Shown: positions 21,365 to 34,155, counted from the first letter of the stretch. The stretch: DNA of 64,000 nt from Brachycybe producta (GCA_036925085.1 JAUPFP010000067.1:124001-188000); one strand, 5' to 3'. A program made the numbers and translations. Notes: generated by a model from the letters alone, not told the origin.

Positions 21365-21772
21365 GTAAACTGGACAGTACTCACAAGCGAAACTGGACAG
21401 GACTCGCAAGCTAAAAGGCTAAAAGCTCGTCAGGTAAACTGGACAAGACTCAACAGCTAAATTGGACAGTGCTGGTCAGGTGAACTGGACAGTGCTGGTC
21501 AGGTGAACTGGACAGTGCTCGTCAGGTAAACTGGACAGTGCTCACGAGTTAAACTGGACGGTGCTCGTCAGGTGAACTGGACAGTGCTCGTCAGGTAAAC
21601 TGGACAGTGCTCACGAGTTAAACTGGACAGTGCTCGTCAGGTGAACTGGACAGTGCTCGTCAGGTAAACTGGACAGTGCTCACGAGTTAAACTGGACAGT
21701 GCTCGTCAGGTGAACTGGACAGTGCTCGTCAGGTAAACTGGACAGTGCTCACGAGTTAAACTGGATGAGTCC
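21365..21772. repeat. Minisatellite, 23-bp unit with 69-bp higher order
   Basis: Unit CTGGACAGTGCTCGTCAGGT plus RAA. Three variants (CGTCAGGTG, CGTCAGGTA, CACGAGTTA) repeat in fixed order at least three times, making a 69-bp higher-order unit. Confidence 0.9.
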
Positions 21773-22230
21773 CAAGAAAAAAACTGGACAAGACCCAGAA
21801 TTCAAAACGCAGCACGAGCTAAAATGTACAAAAGCTAAACTGAAGCTTACTAAAAAAAATGTTTAGAAACACCCTGTAAATGGTAACATGGGAACATTTT
21901 AAATTTCCTATTACCAATAAATAAATAATTCAAGAGATGTGATCGGGGGAAAAAAAGTGCTTCAATAGCTAAATCTTCCTGAAGTCAAAGTTGAAATCCT
22001 TATTGAAAAGAAACTAGATTTGCAAATTAGATGAAATTTGAAAGCAAAAACCACAATAAAAAGAAAAATGACATTGAATTTCCTTCTGAATAAAACAACA
22101 ATAAAATGAATAAATATTTTCGATCATTTAGAATCTTAAATTCAACAATACATTTTGACTTAATAATAAAATAATAATGTGGGAAACGAAAAACAATTCA
22201 AGGTTTCTACATAACAACAAAATTTATAAC

Positions 22231-22800
22231 AATTCTGTAACAGTGTAGAGCCCCTGTTACAGGACTCAGGTCTAGATTCTCTTAGTTTGGGGCGGGTACC
22301 GCCTTACGCTGAGAGTGTGATTTAGACCTGACTCCATACGGTGCTGGGGTCGTTCTCGTTGGTATTTACTGTTGAACGCAATTGCAAAGCAGAGAAATAA
22401 TAACAGGCGAGACGGATGCATGTTGACGATGTTACTTAATTATTGTATGCAACCATTGACATACAACAAGCAGAGAAGCGTTACAAAGTGTGGCGTGGTT
22501 TAGCCACCGGAACACTGATTGAGTTATTTCATGTTTCGATATGAGAGAATGGACCACGAATCAATTAAAGACATGGACCTTTATACCTAGGGCCTGCAGG
22601 CACCTACACAGGCGCACAAATGCTCAAGGGACCGTGCCTTGATGGGTATCCATCCACCGATATTAGAACCAGGATGTGGCTTACTCTTTGGGATCTTAGA
22701 TGGTCAAGAAAAAGGGCAGAAATGCGACACTTGGGGTACGAGGGAACCCAAGGCTATGACTTTAAAGGGAAGACGAAATACAGGGTGTTACTATCCTACA
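22231..22800. mobile_element. GC-balanced block, possible solo LTR or old element
   Basis: Starts TGTAACAG...CTGTTACA, a 9-bp inverted pair, and has GGGGCGGGTACCGCC and near its end GGTGTTACTATCCTACA. The base composition differs from both flanks. TG...CA ends are possible, but I see no convincing 4-6 bp target duplication and no coding sequence, so the class is unknown. Confidence 0.3.
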
Positions 22801-22819
22801 GTACAAGACTAGAATGACT

Positions 22820-23030
22820 AATGCTTAAGTGGATGAGAGGAGATAGCCCTTTGCTTATAGTGCTGGTGGTCCCAGGTTCGAATCCTGGCCGAGGCATGCT
22901 GGTTTTGTTTGTCATTCAAATTTTCTCCATCAATTGCAGAATAGATGTCAGACAGGGCAGCAGGTTGTAAAACACATTTCGCCAAAACCGATTTATATGT
23001 CGCATTTTTCAACATTATTTGACCGTCACA
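22820..23030 (+). mobile_element. tRNA-derived SINE
   Basis: A perfect T-arm, CCAGG-TTCGAAT-CCTGG at 22872-22888, includes the pol III B box GGTTCGAATCC and is followed by CCGAGGCA. The 5' part (AGTGGATGAGAGGAG) is only loosely like an A box and cannot form the acceptor stem, so this is not a functional tRNA. The 3' body is unrelated to tRNA, and the minus-strand frame reads the typical RIRTWDH shadow. Confidence 0.6.
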
Positions 23031-24481
23031 CCTCGGTGTTGTGGGGACACGTGGTCCAAGTCAATGCATAGTAAGGTCAATTGGGAATTCCAAGGCAGAG
23101 AGAAAATGGGAACCAGTTGTAGACAAAACGGAATACCAAATGATAACAATATTCCACATTTAAATTTTAGAATGCAAACAAAAAAAAAAAAATTAGAATT
23201 TACTTAAAAAAAAGTTAAAACAAAAAGTTACAAGTTGAAGTGTGACACACCTGTAGACAAAAATTACAAGCCATATAGGGCCTACGTCCAAAAAAAAAAA
23301 AATAAAGCAGATGTTTTTTCTGATGCATTCAGAAGACGCAGACAGTACTTTTCAAGCAGATGCTTCTTTAGTTTAACTACAACTTGGAAACAAAGATATT
23401 TTTCCTTTAAATTTCCTAACCTTCTTCCATATGTATCCCACTTATTGACCTTCCCCCTCCCTCCTCCTCCTCCTCCACCACCTCATCATAATCATTTCAC
23501 CCACCACCTATTTACACCTCCAAACCACCACCCTCCCCCCCCCCAAAAAAAAAACATCTCCACCCATTTAAGAAGACTCAACTAGTGTGCCACTCACTCA
23601 CTACAACACATCCCAATGTGGCCACACCAGAATAATGTTGGGCCCATGTTTGGCACCTCTTTTTTTGGGGGGGGGGGCCACTCAGAATTCACATTTACCT
23701 GAACACGTGCCAGAAAGTGGCAATCAAGACTATAACTTAACAATTTAACCAAACTTATACAATAGATTCGTAGAACAACAAATGGACACAAAGTGGTCAA
23801 ATGTTGCAGATGTTTTTTTGGGTTCATTTTACGATGTTGGTTCTTCAAAACCAAAACAAAAGAAAAAACCAAAAAAAAAACCACTTTCAGAAAAAGAAAC
23901 TAATTTATAAAGTAAGAAAAAAAAAGGTGTTTGAAATGAAAATAAAGTCCCTAAATTTCTGCACCATCTGCTACGAAGTTACAAACCAACCCCTCGGCTC
24001 TTGACCACAATATTGACCAGTGGCACTGACCACTAACTAGTTCCATACTTCTCAAGGGAATAATTAATTGCTTCAGTCTTCTTTTGTAAAGTGAAGAGAA
24101 GAATGTGGTCTCAAGAGTCATTTGGACTTTTGTGGCTCAGGAACTATATTATTATTGACATTAGGATTAAAAAAGGCTGGTCATTTTGACATGAAATTAA
24201 ATTTCATATTTCCAAATTCCGAAATATTAATTAAAAAATCATGAATAAGTTGAGCTAACCTAAACTGTGCAGAATTTAATAGAAATAAGAGCTAAATTGA
24301 TCAAAAGCTAAATTCTTTAAAAGCTAAACTGACACGAAAATAAGTTCTTCAAGAGCTAATCTGATCAACAACTAAATTCTTCAAGAGCTAAACTGATCAA
24401 CAACTAAACTAAACTTTTCAAAAATAAAAAAAAAACAAATACAACTCTTAATTTTCTTAACTGCAATATTATTTAAAAAAG
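23031..24481. other. No gene recognised
   Basis: Poly-A and CCT/CCA-rich tracts (23450-23560), a G run, then AT-rich DNA with degenerate AGCTAAACTGATCAA repeats near 24290-24420. Confidence 0.35.
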
Positions 24482-24697
24482 GCTGGTTAGAGGCTAGATG
24501 TTTAGTTTCTTAGTTACTGTCAGTTTTCAACTAGAACATTATAGTCTCTAACCATTGTTTTTCTATATTGAAAAAAAAAATCATAATTGTTGGTTGATCT
24601 CTCTCTAAACGAGATTGTTTGTTAAATTTCACAATTAGGGGCACTCGAGCCATAGATTGAGAAACATTTGCTTTATATTGCATACAAATTCGAGCCG
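24482..24697. mobile_element. Family E element, right part
   Basis: Hairpin core GGTTAGAGGCTAGAT / TAGTCTCTAACC followed by the outer arm GAGCCATAGATTGAGAAACA and TATTGCATACAAATTCGAGC, as in the fuller copies at 44683 and 46031. The left outer arm is absent. Confidence 0.6.
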
Positions 24698-25818
24698 TAA
24701 TTATAAAAATTAACCTCTTGACCAAAACTTTCAACTGACCAAAACCTGTAAATACCCATTGTTGAAAGAAAATTTGCATATTTTTTTTATTTTATCATTT
24801 ATAATTCAAATTAAAATATATTTCAGTAAAACAGTATTGCATTTAATTATATCATTCATTCATTTGTAAAAATAAAAAAAATAGAGAAAGTTGAAAGACA
24901 TTTTACAAGAAAAAAAGACAAAAAGCAATTTCACCCTCCAAAAAAAGAGTATAAGTTATTAAGATAGGAGGCAGATGTTATAGAAATAATTACTATTCAT
25001 TCATTCATTGCCTGAAAAAGAAAAGCAACACAAATTCCTGTTGTTTGTATTGTTTTATATATACATATACTTAAATGGGTGATCAACCTGTGGCCCTTTG
25101 ATTAGTTAGTCAAATATATAATTTTAGAAGCGCAGGTGAAAAACATTTAACACCGGCCTTCTTCAAGCAAACTCTACCCAATCCCCACCCTCCCTTCAAA
25201 TAAATAAACAAAAGAAAACCTCAGTTAAAGTTTATCTAAATTAAAAATGTAAATTACACACATTTCTATTGGAATCCAACCTTCCCCCCAATGTGTTTGA
25301 ACTCATGTTTCAGTACAAATGGGATTCTAGTTTTTAAAAAAAAAAATGTGTGCAAAACAGCATGAAATTGACAGAAAGATAAAAAGAGAAATTCCGCCCC
25401 CCCCCCTTCTTTTGATTGTTTTAATTACATTCACTTTCAAAATAATTGCAAACATTAAAATCTATTTGATGATTTTTAACATCAAGTATTCAAACTTTCT
25501 CTAGTCAACCCCCCCCCCCCCTCCCTCTCATAACTAATTAAATCAATCAACTTAGCGGCTAAAATAGACTTAATTAAAAATAATTTTAAATTCTTTTATT
25601 ATGTTTCATACTTTTGACCCTTATTTTCGATATTAGGCCTGGTTTTTCTCTCCCCCCCCCCCACTCACCTATTTTTTTTTTGATAAATTTAAATAAATTT
25701 TAATTATTTTTTTAACCCTCTTTATTTTTATAAATCAAAAATTAAATTTAAATTAGAAGCAAATTTTTTTATAAAGAAATTTAAAGTGTTTTATTTTTAA
25801 ATGCATTTAAATGCATAT
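24698..25818. other. AT-rich DNA with several C runs, no gene
   Basis: Homopolymer C tracts of about 9-12 bases near 25397, 25508 and 25653. No open frame above background and no recognised repeat family. Confidence 0.35.
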
Positions 25819-26293
25819 TTAAATGTGTTTAGGTTTGAATTATACGGAATCCAGTTAAGGACACATGCACATCAAATAAAAATTGACTTTATTATTAATA
25901 TTTTAAATTGAAATACTAAATCAATATTTTGTCAATAGTTTATATATTATTTTTAAGTTAATTAACTCAATATTTTCAGATTAATTAACTGCATAAATTG
26001 AATTCGACATATTGTTTGTTTGTCCTTCACAGGGCTCTGTAGAACACGTTTATTGTATTTAAATGCATTTAAATTATCAGGTGTGTGTACTAGGTATAAT
26101 TAGTTAAGAACAATTCAATTTATTTAATATCACTTAAATATTGAGTTAATATTTAAAAATATTCAATTTCTATTTGAATATTAATGTATTATAAGAAAAT
26201 ATTGATTTAGTATTTGAATTCGTTCAGATAATTAAGTTAATTTTCATTCATGTCCTTAACTGGACTCTGTATAATTCCACTAAACACATTTAA
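25819..26293. mobile_element. Inverted-repeat element, family P (complete copy)
   Basis: TTAAATGTGTTTAGGTTTGA and ATTATACGGAATCCAGTTAAGG at the left are inverted as CCTTAACTGGACTCTGTATAAT...AAACACATTTAA at the right. Very AT-rich middle with ATTTAAATGCATTT. One-ended copies lie at 34463, 53795 and 63867. Confidence 0.75.
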
Positions 26294-26342
26294 ATGTATT
26301 TAACAATTAAACATAATTAAGTTCCTTTATATATGTGTATGT

Positions 26343-26517
26343 TACTGTCAATCTGCGGAATCAGTCAATATGCAGGTTGCCTAGGCAATCTGCAAAACCA
26401 CCAATCTGCTAGTGAATCTGTAAAATTCAATACACTTTTTAGGTGTTGAATTTAGCAGATTCACTAGCAGGTTTGGTGGTTTTGCAGATTGCCTAGGCAA
26501 TCCGCAGATTGACTGTA
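26343..26517. mobile_element. TA-flanked hairpin MITE
   Basis: TA-CTGTCAATCTGCGG at the left and CCGCAGATTGACTG-TA at the right. The arms continue through TTGCCTAGGCAATCTGCA, AACCACC and CTAGTGAATCTG. The left arm carries about 20 extra bases. TA at both borders fits a Tc1/mariner-type insertion. Confidence 0.8.
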
Positions 26518-27829
26518 CATCAAAATAATATTGAAAGTGTTTTTTAGAAACTAGAAACTAACTTTTGAGATAATTTCAATGTGGATTTAAAATTTAAGTT
26601 TTCTATTAAGAATTGAAAAATAACGAAATTGTCATTTAGCCCTTTTAATCATTTTATAGTCTAGAATGGTTAAAATTAACAATTTCTTCCTTTCAAATCC
26701 ATTCCTTTAAATGAAAACCCTTACAAGACCACCACCTTAACATATGTTAAACATGTGGTAACTTTGACAACTTCCGTTTTTCTTTTTCTCTCTTATTATA
26801 ATAAAGGATGAGAGATTTGAGAATGTTGCAAAAAGGAAAAAAAAAAGATTGGTTTTCAGATGTTATTTTTTGCATTTCCTGCCAATCTTTCAATTTAAAA
26901 CTTTTAAAATAACCTACAAGACACCAGAAGAAAAATATATAAATTCCCAGATGTCTCCATGTGTCTTTCCCTTTTTTTTTACACACATCCAATGTCATTG
27001 CCACAGAAATATTTACAATTGACTCGTGAGCCTCAGTGTGGTGTGCCCCAAATGTGGCCCCAGTTCTAAAGAAAGAAACTCAAAAATGACAAATCAACAC
27101 AAGTGGACAATCTCTCTCCAAATATCCCTACCTGTTCAAAGAAGATTCACTAGCCTCCTCCTCACATTTTATTTGGAAGCAAAAAATATAAACTTTATTA
27201 TAAAAAGAAGTCTTGGAACCACAAGCAAGCAGATGGCAGCCAAGTGTCCCAATCAGTAACATAAGGCTTCATAATGGGGCCATTTTCCCCTGTTCCCTCA
27301 ATAACAACAACCCCCAGAAGTTCCCTTTAAAAACATAACCCCCTCGAGGTTTTTTTTTTGTATATAATTCTGACCCTCAAATCATCCTCTTTCATTCAAT
27401 TCTCTCTCTCTCTCTCTCTTTTTTTTTTGCTAAGAAGTGTGCCAGAAAAATTGTGAAAAATGTATTATTCATATTATAAAAGAAGTGAGCCGAAATTATG
27501 TCATTTGAAACTACGGGTAACAAAAATATAGAACCTTTTTTTTTTTTGGTCAATAGGGCTATAGACCATTTGTTCACATTTCTGAACAAAGTAAAATTTA
27601 CGACAATAAAATTATGTTTTCATCTTGTTATTTCTTCTATCGCCCCCTTAAGTTGCAAGTGCCAACACTTGTTACTTAGCAAGTTGTAAAGTTTACCCGA
27701 GTTTATTTTTTCTCCTAAAGTTTAGTTATTTGTAAAAAATTTAGTTAAAAGTTGAGTTAATTTTTGAAAGTTTAGTTATTGTAGTTTAACTAAGTTATTT
27801 GCAAAGTTCTACCAGTAAAGTTTATCTTA
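26518..27829. other. No gene recognised
   Basis: AT-rich DNA, a TC run near 27403-27420 and degenerate AAGTTTAGTTAT units from about 27690 that grade into the following array. Confidence 0.35.
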
Positions 27830-29695
27830 GTTTTCTTTATCGTAAAGTTGAGCTTAGTTTTCTTTATCGTAAAGTTGAGCTTAGTTTTCTTTACAGTAAA
27901 GTTGAGCTTAGTTTTCTTTACCGTAAAGTTGAGCTTAGTTTTCTTTATCGTAGAGTTTAGCTTAGTTTTCTTTATCGTAGAGTTTAGCTTAGTTTTCTTT
28001 ATCGTAAAGTTTAGCTTAGTTTTCTTTATCGTAAAGTTTAGCTTAGTTTTCTTTATCGTAAAGTTGAGCTTAGTTTTCTTTATCGTAAAGTTGAGCTTAG
28101 TTTTCTTTATCGTAAAGTTGAGCTTAGTTTTCTTTATCGTAAAGTTGAGCTTAGTTTTTTTTCTTTATTGTAAAGTTGAGCTTAGTTTTTTTTATTTATT
28201 GTAAAGTTGAGCTTAGTTTTCTTTATTGTAAAGTTGAGCTTAGTTTTCTTTATTGTAAAGTTGAGCTTAGTTTTCTTTATTGTAAAGTTGAGCTTAGTTT
28301 TCTTTATTGTAAAGTTTAGCTTAGTTTTCTTTATTGTAAAGTTGAGCTTAGTTTTCTTTATTGTAAAGTTGAGCTTAGTTTTCTTTATTGTAAAGTTGAG
28401 CTTAGTTTTCTTTATTGTAAAGTTGAGCTTAGTTTTCTTTATTGTAAAGTTGAGCTTAGTTTTCTTTATTGTAAAGTTTAGCTTAGTTTTCTTTATTGTA
28501 AAGTTGAGCTTAGTTTTCTTTATTGTAAAGTTGAGCTTAGTTTTCTTTATTGTAAAGTTGAGCTTAGTTTTCTTTATTGTAAAGTTGAGCTTAGTTTTCT
28601 TTATTGTAAAGTTGAGCTTAGTTTTCTTTATTGTAAAGTTTAGCTTAGTTTTCTTTATTGTAAAGTTTAGCTTAGTTTTCTTTATTGTAAAGTTGAGCTT
28701 AGTTTTCTTTATTGTAAAGTTGAGCTTAGTTTTCTTTATTGTAAAGTTTAGCTTAGTTTTCTTTATTGTAAAGTTGAGCTTAGTTTTCTTTATTGTAAAG
28801 TTGAGCTTAGTTTTCTTTATTGTAAAGTTGAGCTTAGTTTTCTTTATTGTAAAGTTTAGCTTAGTTTTCTTTATTGTAAAGTTGAGCTTAGTTTTCTTTA
28901 TTGTAAAGTTGAGCTTAGTTTTCTTTATTGTAAAGTTGAGCTTAGTTTTCTTTATTGTAAAGTTGAGCTTAGTTTTCTTTATTGTAAAGTTGAGCTTAGT
29001 TTTCTTTATTGTAAAGTTGAGCTTAGTTTTCTTTATTGTAAAGTTTAGCTTAGTTTTCTTTATTGTAAAGTTGAGCTTAGTTTTCTTTATTGTAAAGTTG
29101 AGCTTAGTTTTCTTTATTGTAAAGTTGAGCTTAGTTTTCTTTATTGTAAAGTTGAGCTTAGTTTTCTTTATTGTAAAGTTGAGCTTAGTTTTCTTTATTG
29201 TAAAGTTTAGCTTAGTTTTCTTTATTGTAAAGTTGAGCTTAGTTTTCTTTATTGTAAAGTTGAGCTTAGTTTTCTTTATTGTAAAGTTGAGCTTAGTTTT
29301 CTTTATTGTAAAGTTGAGCTTAGTTTTCTTTATTGTAAAGTTTAGCTTAGTTTTCTTTATTGTAAAGTTGAGCTTAGTTTTCTTTATTGTAAAGTTGAGC
29401 TTAGTTTTCTTTATTGTAAAGTTGAGCTTAGTTTTCTTTATTGTAAAGTTTAGCTTAGTTTTCTTTATTGTAAAGTTTAGCTTAGTTTTCTTTATTGTAA
29501 AGTTGAGCTTAGTTTTCTTTATTGTAAAGTTGAGCTTAGTTTTCTTTATTGTAAAGTTGAGCTTAAGTTTTCTTTATTGTAAAGTTGAGCTTAGTTTTCT
29601 TTATTGTAAAGTTGAGCTTAGTTTTCTTTATTGTAAAGTTTAGCTTAGTTTTCCTTATTGTAAAGTCTAGCTTAGTTTTCTTTATTGTAAAATGT
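27830..29695. repeat. Large minisatellite, 27-bp unit, about 69 copies
   Basis: Unit GTAAAGTTGAGCTTAGTTTTCTTTATT. Since 27 is divisible by 3 the array leaves a 478-codon frame of (KLSLVFFIV)n, which is an artefact. Two variant positions (GTTGAG versus GTTTAG, and TTATCG versus TTATTG) form blocks: the first ~400 bp has TATCG, the rest TATTG. Small length errors occur near 28158, 28190 and 29565. Confidence 0.95.
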
Positions 29696-30551
29696 AGCAT
29701 TTTTCTGAAGTTCATATAAACCCTTTTAGGTGTTTAAAGTGCAATTCTAGTCAAGTTTAACTTTAGACTAGTTGGTCCCATTTAGCCCTAGTAAAGTAGA
29801 GCTATTTGTCCAGTTTAGCTGCAAGTCTTGATTAGCATTTTAGTTTATCTTTTGTTCTGTTTAGATTTTTTTTTTGGGGGGGGGGGGGGTTCAACTTAGC
29901 CATAACTATACATTTTTTTGTTGTTGCTAACTATCATTTTTTTATTGTTTTAAAATCCCAAACATGTATTTCATATATCAATGGCAGCTGATTTAAAACT
30001 GTAATCTGATACTCTTTTTTCTAGCCTAGACTAGACTAGCCAGGAAAACAAACAAAAAAAAATCAAACAAAAATATATATTCTGATAAAAAATTGATAAA
30101 TGTCTTTCATTAAGAAACCATTAAAAAAGTAGACTAACATAAAAACAAAATGTATTTCAGACTATCTTTAAAGATAGTAATGGATATCCCAACCTACCTA
30201 CTACTATAGGGATACTAAGGTAGGGGATGGGGTGTTGAAGTTTTTAAGGTTTTTTTTTTTAAGGTGACACCTGTCTGCCTTCAGGTGAATTTCACCCGCA
30301 GAGTTTCTGTCTCCCAAATTTTTCTTCTTCTTCTGGTTCCTTTTTTTGTTTCACCTGCCCCCCCCCTTCTTTCCAAATCACCTTAAAACTTCTGCACCTC
30401 TGAGGAACCCACAATCGGAACCCTCACCCCACCCTTCAATCTCACTTTACCCTGCCTTCTGTAAGTTTACTTAAAAAAATAAAATACAAACTTCCTCATA
30501 AATACAAACAACTGAACGTTTAGGCCCAAATTCAAGAAGAAAACTTTGCAC
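29696..30551. other. No gene recognised
   Basis: AGTTTAGCT-type degenerate words at the left, then poly-T/G tracts, a C run and mixed DNA (30180-30480) with only short frames. Confidence 0.35.
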
Positions 30552-31127
30552 TTAAGGTGGCTAAATAGATATTTATTTTGTTTTTTGTCTCACTGGATGG
30601 CGTTACTGAAGTAGCTATTATTGTTCTATAGGAGGTCCACTTCCTTCCAACCGTGGTTTTTTGACAAAATTTCTATTTTTCAAGAAAAATATTGCAAAAA
30701 AATTCAAAGTGTTTTAGAAACTAGAATATTTAGTTATAATGTTTAAAGTATATTCATGAATCATGATGATATCTTTCAAAATAAACTTTTTATGACAAGT
30801 TTGAAAAAAGCGAAAATAGTTTTTTTCATGAAATTTCAATGGAAAAATCCTAAAAAAAATGGGTCATTTTTCAAACTGAACTATAACATTGTTTAATTTT
30901 TAAGATATTGATTGCCATTCAAAAACTTTTAACAATAATCTTTTACCATTCTAGTTTTGAAAACAATTTGAATTTTTTTATAATGTTTTTTTTTAAATGT
31001 TTGCTTGACGTTTTTGAGTCCAAATTTTCCAAAAAAAACGTTTATGGAGCTTAGCATTGGGGGCGCCACTACAATGGCGCCATCCGATTAGACAAAAACC
31101 AAATAAATATCTATACCGCCACCTTAA
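30552..31127. mobile_element. TTAA-flanked MITE, family T, copy 3
   Basis: TTAAGGTGGCTAAATAGATA at the left; ATATCTATACCGCCACCTTAA at the right. Internal GGATGGCGTTACTGAAGTAG pairs loosely with CACTACAATGGCGCCATCC. The inner part repeats the ACTAGAA and GATATCTTTCAAAATAAAC blocks. Confidence 0.8.
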
Positions 31128-31617
31128 ATCTTCAACTTAAAACCCTCTGAGCAGGGTTCCTACATACGAAAAATATGTGCAAGAGTAATCACTAAAACCA
31201 ACTTTTTCTGTGCTCACAGGATTTAAATTCAAGTGTTAAGTTTTTCCATCTTGAATTTGAGCCTTAATTTCCTCTCTCTCCCCTCTTGGCCCTCCCCCCA
31301 CTCCCCCTCTAGTCTTTTAGACAAAAAAAGAAATTAAAAATGTTTCAATAAAAAGTAGATTCTAAATCAAATGTATTTATTCTTCATGGATTTTTTTTTG
31401 TTCTGACTTTGTTATAACAAAAAGATAAGAACAAATAAATGATTGGATTACAGACAAAGCAAATACTTCCTGAAATTCGATCTCTTTTTTTTTCCATTGT
31501 TACAACAACAAAAAAATTGTCATGACTTCTTGTCATGTCAAGAAACCATTGCAAAATATGCAAAACATAATAGAAAAACAATAGAAAAAGAACTCTTTGT
31601 TATTATTCTGCATTTCA

Positions 31618-31969
31618 GAATGCTCCACATTCCGAAGAAATTGTGCTGCCACAAGAGGGCGCTTGCAATAATTTAATTACTAGACGCACGCAACATGACA
31701 TAATTAACAACAGGCAATTAGAAATCGGGACAAACAGAAGTTGGCTCCGCCCTTTTTATGACGACCGGCAACTTCTAATTGGTTGGTTATGTAGTCTGAC
31801 GTCACATGCTCCGCCCTTTTCAACGTCAGACTACATAACCAGCCAATTAGAAGTTGCCGGTCGTCATAAAAAGGGCAGAGCCAACTTGTGTTCGTCCCGA
31901 TTTCTAATTGCCTGTTAATTAACATAACGTTAGGTCTACATGTCCTCGCATGTCCTTTACAGGGCTCCC
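31618..31969. mobile_element. Half copy of inverted-repeat family G, split by a MITE
   Basis: CACAAGAGGGCGCTTGC, AATAATTTAATTA and CATGACATAATTAACA, then after the inserted MITE TAATTAACATAACG and GTCCTTTACAGGGCTCC. The same words form the complete hairpin element at 55454. The inner MITE occupies 31710-31915. Confidence 0.65.
31710..31915. mobile_element. Family M MITE, copy 5, exact 9-bp target duplication
   Basis: ACAGGCAATTAGAAATCGGG...CGATTTCTAATTGCCTGT with TAATTAACA at 31701-31709 repeated exactly at 31916-31924. The long arms and 9-bp duplication suggest a Mutator-like (MULE) origin for the family. Confidence 0.9.
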
Positions 31970-32454
31970 ATATGTGGTAATGTGGAAGAACCCTTAAACG
32001 GAAGAGGAAAGCAGAAACGTAGAGAAATTTTATTTTCCTGATTTTTCATTCTGCTTTTTATCTTTTGCTGTGTTTTTTTTTCCACATGTGAGATCCAGGC
32101 GTTTGGACACATTTGTATAAAGGAACAAAAAACTACAAGGTCTAAAGAACTCAGTATGTGAGTCAATTAGGTGAAAATCACCTTTTTTAATGGAAAGTAG
32201 CTATTTATAGTAAATGGACAATAAATCACTCTTTAAAGTCCTGAAATAATCTTTGTAGAATTGAATAGGTCCCCCTGTCTCTCTATTCTACCTGTGTGGT
32301 CCCCATTTGTGGGACCCCAACTAGGAACTTCATTAACACTCAAAATACTAAATGTGAAAAGTAATTTAGTTCAAAATAAAGAAATTAGCACAACAGAAAG
32401 TTTAAAAAGTAACTAACTTTTCAAGTTACTTTTTCTTCTAATAGTTGTTTAGAT
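31970..32454. other. No gene recognised
   Basis: Unremarkable AT-rich DNA between a transposon copy and the next tandem array. Confidence 0.35.
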
Positions 32455-33240
32455 GATAAGATTTTAGGTGAACTGTATTTAGGAAAATTTGTTTAGGCAA
32501 AATGGTTTAAATGACAATTATTTTAGGCAAAATATATTTTAGGTGAATTTTTTTTAGGTGAAATGGTTTAAATGTCAATTATTTTAGGAGAATTTTTCTT
32601 AGGTGAAATGGTTTAAATGTCAATTATTTTAGGCAAAATATATTTTAGGTGAATTTTTTTAGGTGAAATGGTTTAAATGACAATTACTTTAGGCAAAATA
32701 TATTTTAGGTGAATTTTTTTTAGGTGAAATGGTTTAAATGACAATTACTTTAGGCAAAATATATTTTAGGTGAATTTTTTTAGGTGAAATGGTTTAAATG
32801 ACAATTATTTTAGGCAAAATATATTTTAGGTGAATTTTTTTTAGGTGAAATGGTTTAAATGACAATTACTTTAGGCAAAATATATTTTAGGTGAATTTTT
32901 TTAGGTGAAATGGTTTAAATGACAATTATTTTAGGCAAAATATATTTTAGGTGAATTTTTTTTAGGTGAAATGGTTTAAATGACAATTACTTTAGGCAAA
33001 ATATATTTTAGGTGAATTTTTTTAGGTGAAATGGTTTAAATGTCAATTATTTTAGGCAAAATATATTTTATGTAATTTTTTTTAGGTGAAATGGTTTAAA
33101 TGTCAATTATTTTATGTGAATTTTTTTTAGGTGAAATGGTTTAAATGTCAATTATTTTAGGCAAAATATATTTTAGCTGAATTTTTTTTTTTGTTGAAAT
33201 TGTTTAAGAAAAAATATTTAGGCAAATAATGTTTGGGATG
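32455..33240. repeat. Minisatellite, ~60-61-bp unit, about 12 copies
   Basis: Each unit contains TTAGGTGAATTTTTTT, AGGTGAAATGGTTTAAATG and TTTAGGCAAAATATATT. Units alternate between 7 and 8 T residues and between ATTACTTT and ATTATTTT, suggesting a two-unit (~121 bp) higher-order period. Confidence 0.9.
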
Positions 33241-33837
33241 AAATATACTTTAGGTGAAACAAATTGAGGTAAAATTAAGTTTTAGGTTAAATGGTTTTTA
33301 GATGAAAATAAATTCAATGCTTTGCATTTTTCAGGACATTTCTGTATTTAAATTAAGGGGGAAGAAAAAACGGTCCTAATGACTTATGCAAATAGCAAAT
33401 AGCACCATGTGGCACACGTGTAAAATATTAGCCTCAAAATGAAGGCGAAGAAGACGATGAACCACACATAAGTAAGTCCTTATAGAATGAAGAGGAACCA
33501 TCAACAAAAAAAGAAGCTAAATTATCCAACTGTTATTTCCTGCTTGAAGCTAACAACAGATGACCGCGCGACCCATCAACTAACCCATGTGTGGCAATTA
33601 TTAAGTAAAATAATATTCATAAATGCTCTTTGCCCCCTTTCCACTTGTATTCAAGATGGGGATAAAACCCCCTTAAAAAGGTGATTTGGCACGCGCGTGA
33701 CGCGCGTAACCCCCCAAAAAAAGCACCACCTCAAAAAAAATTTTATCTGAAGGTGGATGCATATTACTCAACAAATTGTAGAATAATGAAGCAACATCTG
33801 TAATGTGCAACTTCAACGTTCCCCCCATTTAAGATTG

Positions 33838-34155
33838 GTTTTTATGAGTTTAGAACTCTTAATTATTTCTGTTTTTCAGAAGAGCAAAATTAAGAAAAAC
33901 TTGAAAAAGTTTTTTTAAAAACTAGAAGGGTAGCTCCATCACTTAAAGGCTTATCTTTTAAAATAAGCTTTTTGTTTCAGTTTTAAAAATGATTCCACTT
34001 AAAACAGACGATCATTTTTTTTTTATTTTTGTTTTTCAAAAAAATGCCCTTTAAGTGATTGAGCAACCCTTCTAGTTTCTAAACCACACGTTAAAAGTTT
34101 TTCTTTCGGAAAAAACTGAATTATCAGCGTTCAAGAGAGGCGTTTACACTTTAAA
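33838..34155. repeat. Foldback repeat, family F
   Basis: AACTAGAAGGGTAGCTCCAT and TTATCTTTTAAAATAAGC at the left; GATTGAGCAACCCTTCTAGT at the right, then AGCGTTCAAGAGAGGCG. A second one-armed copy starts near 34195. Confidence 0.65.

Noticed and set aside
22860-22900. tRNA gene
   Set aside because: The T-arm is perfect but the 5' half cannot form the acceptor, D or anticodon arms; better explained as a tRNA-derived SINE.
28207-29643. 478-codon open frame of repeated KLSLVFFIV
   Set aside because: Product of a 27-bp tandem repeat with no stop in that frame; no start context, domain or splice evidence.
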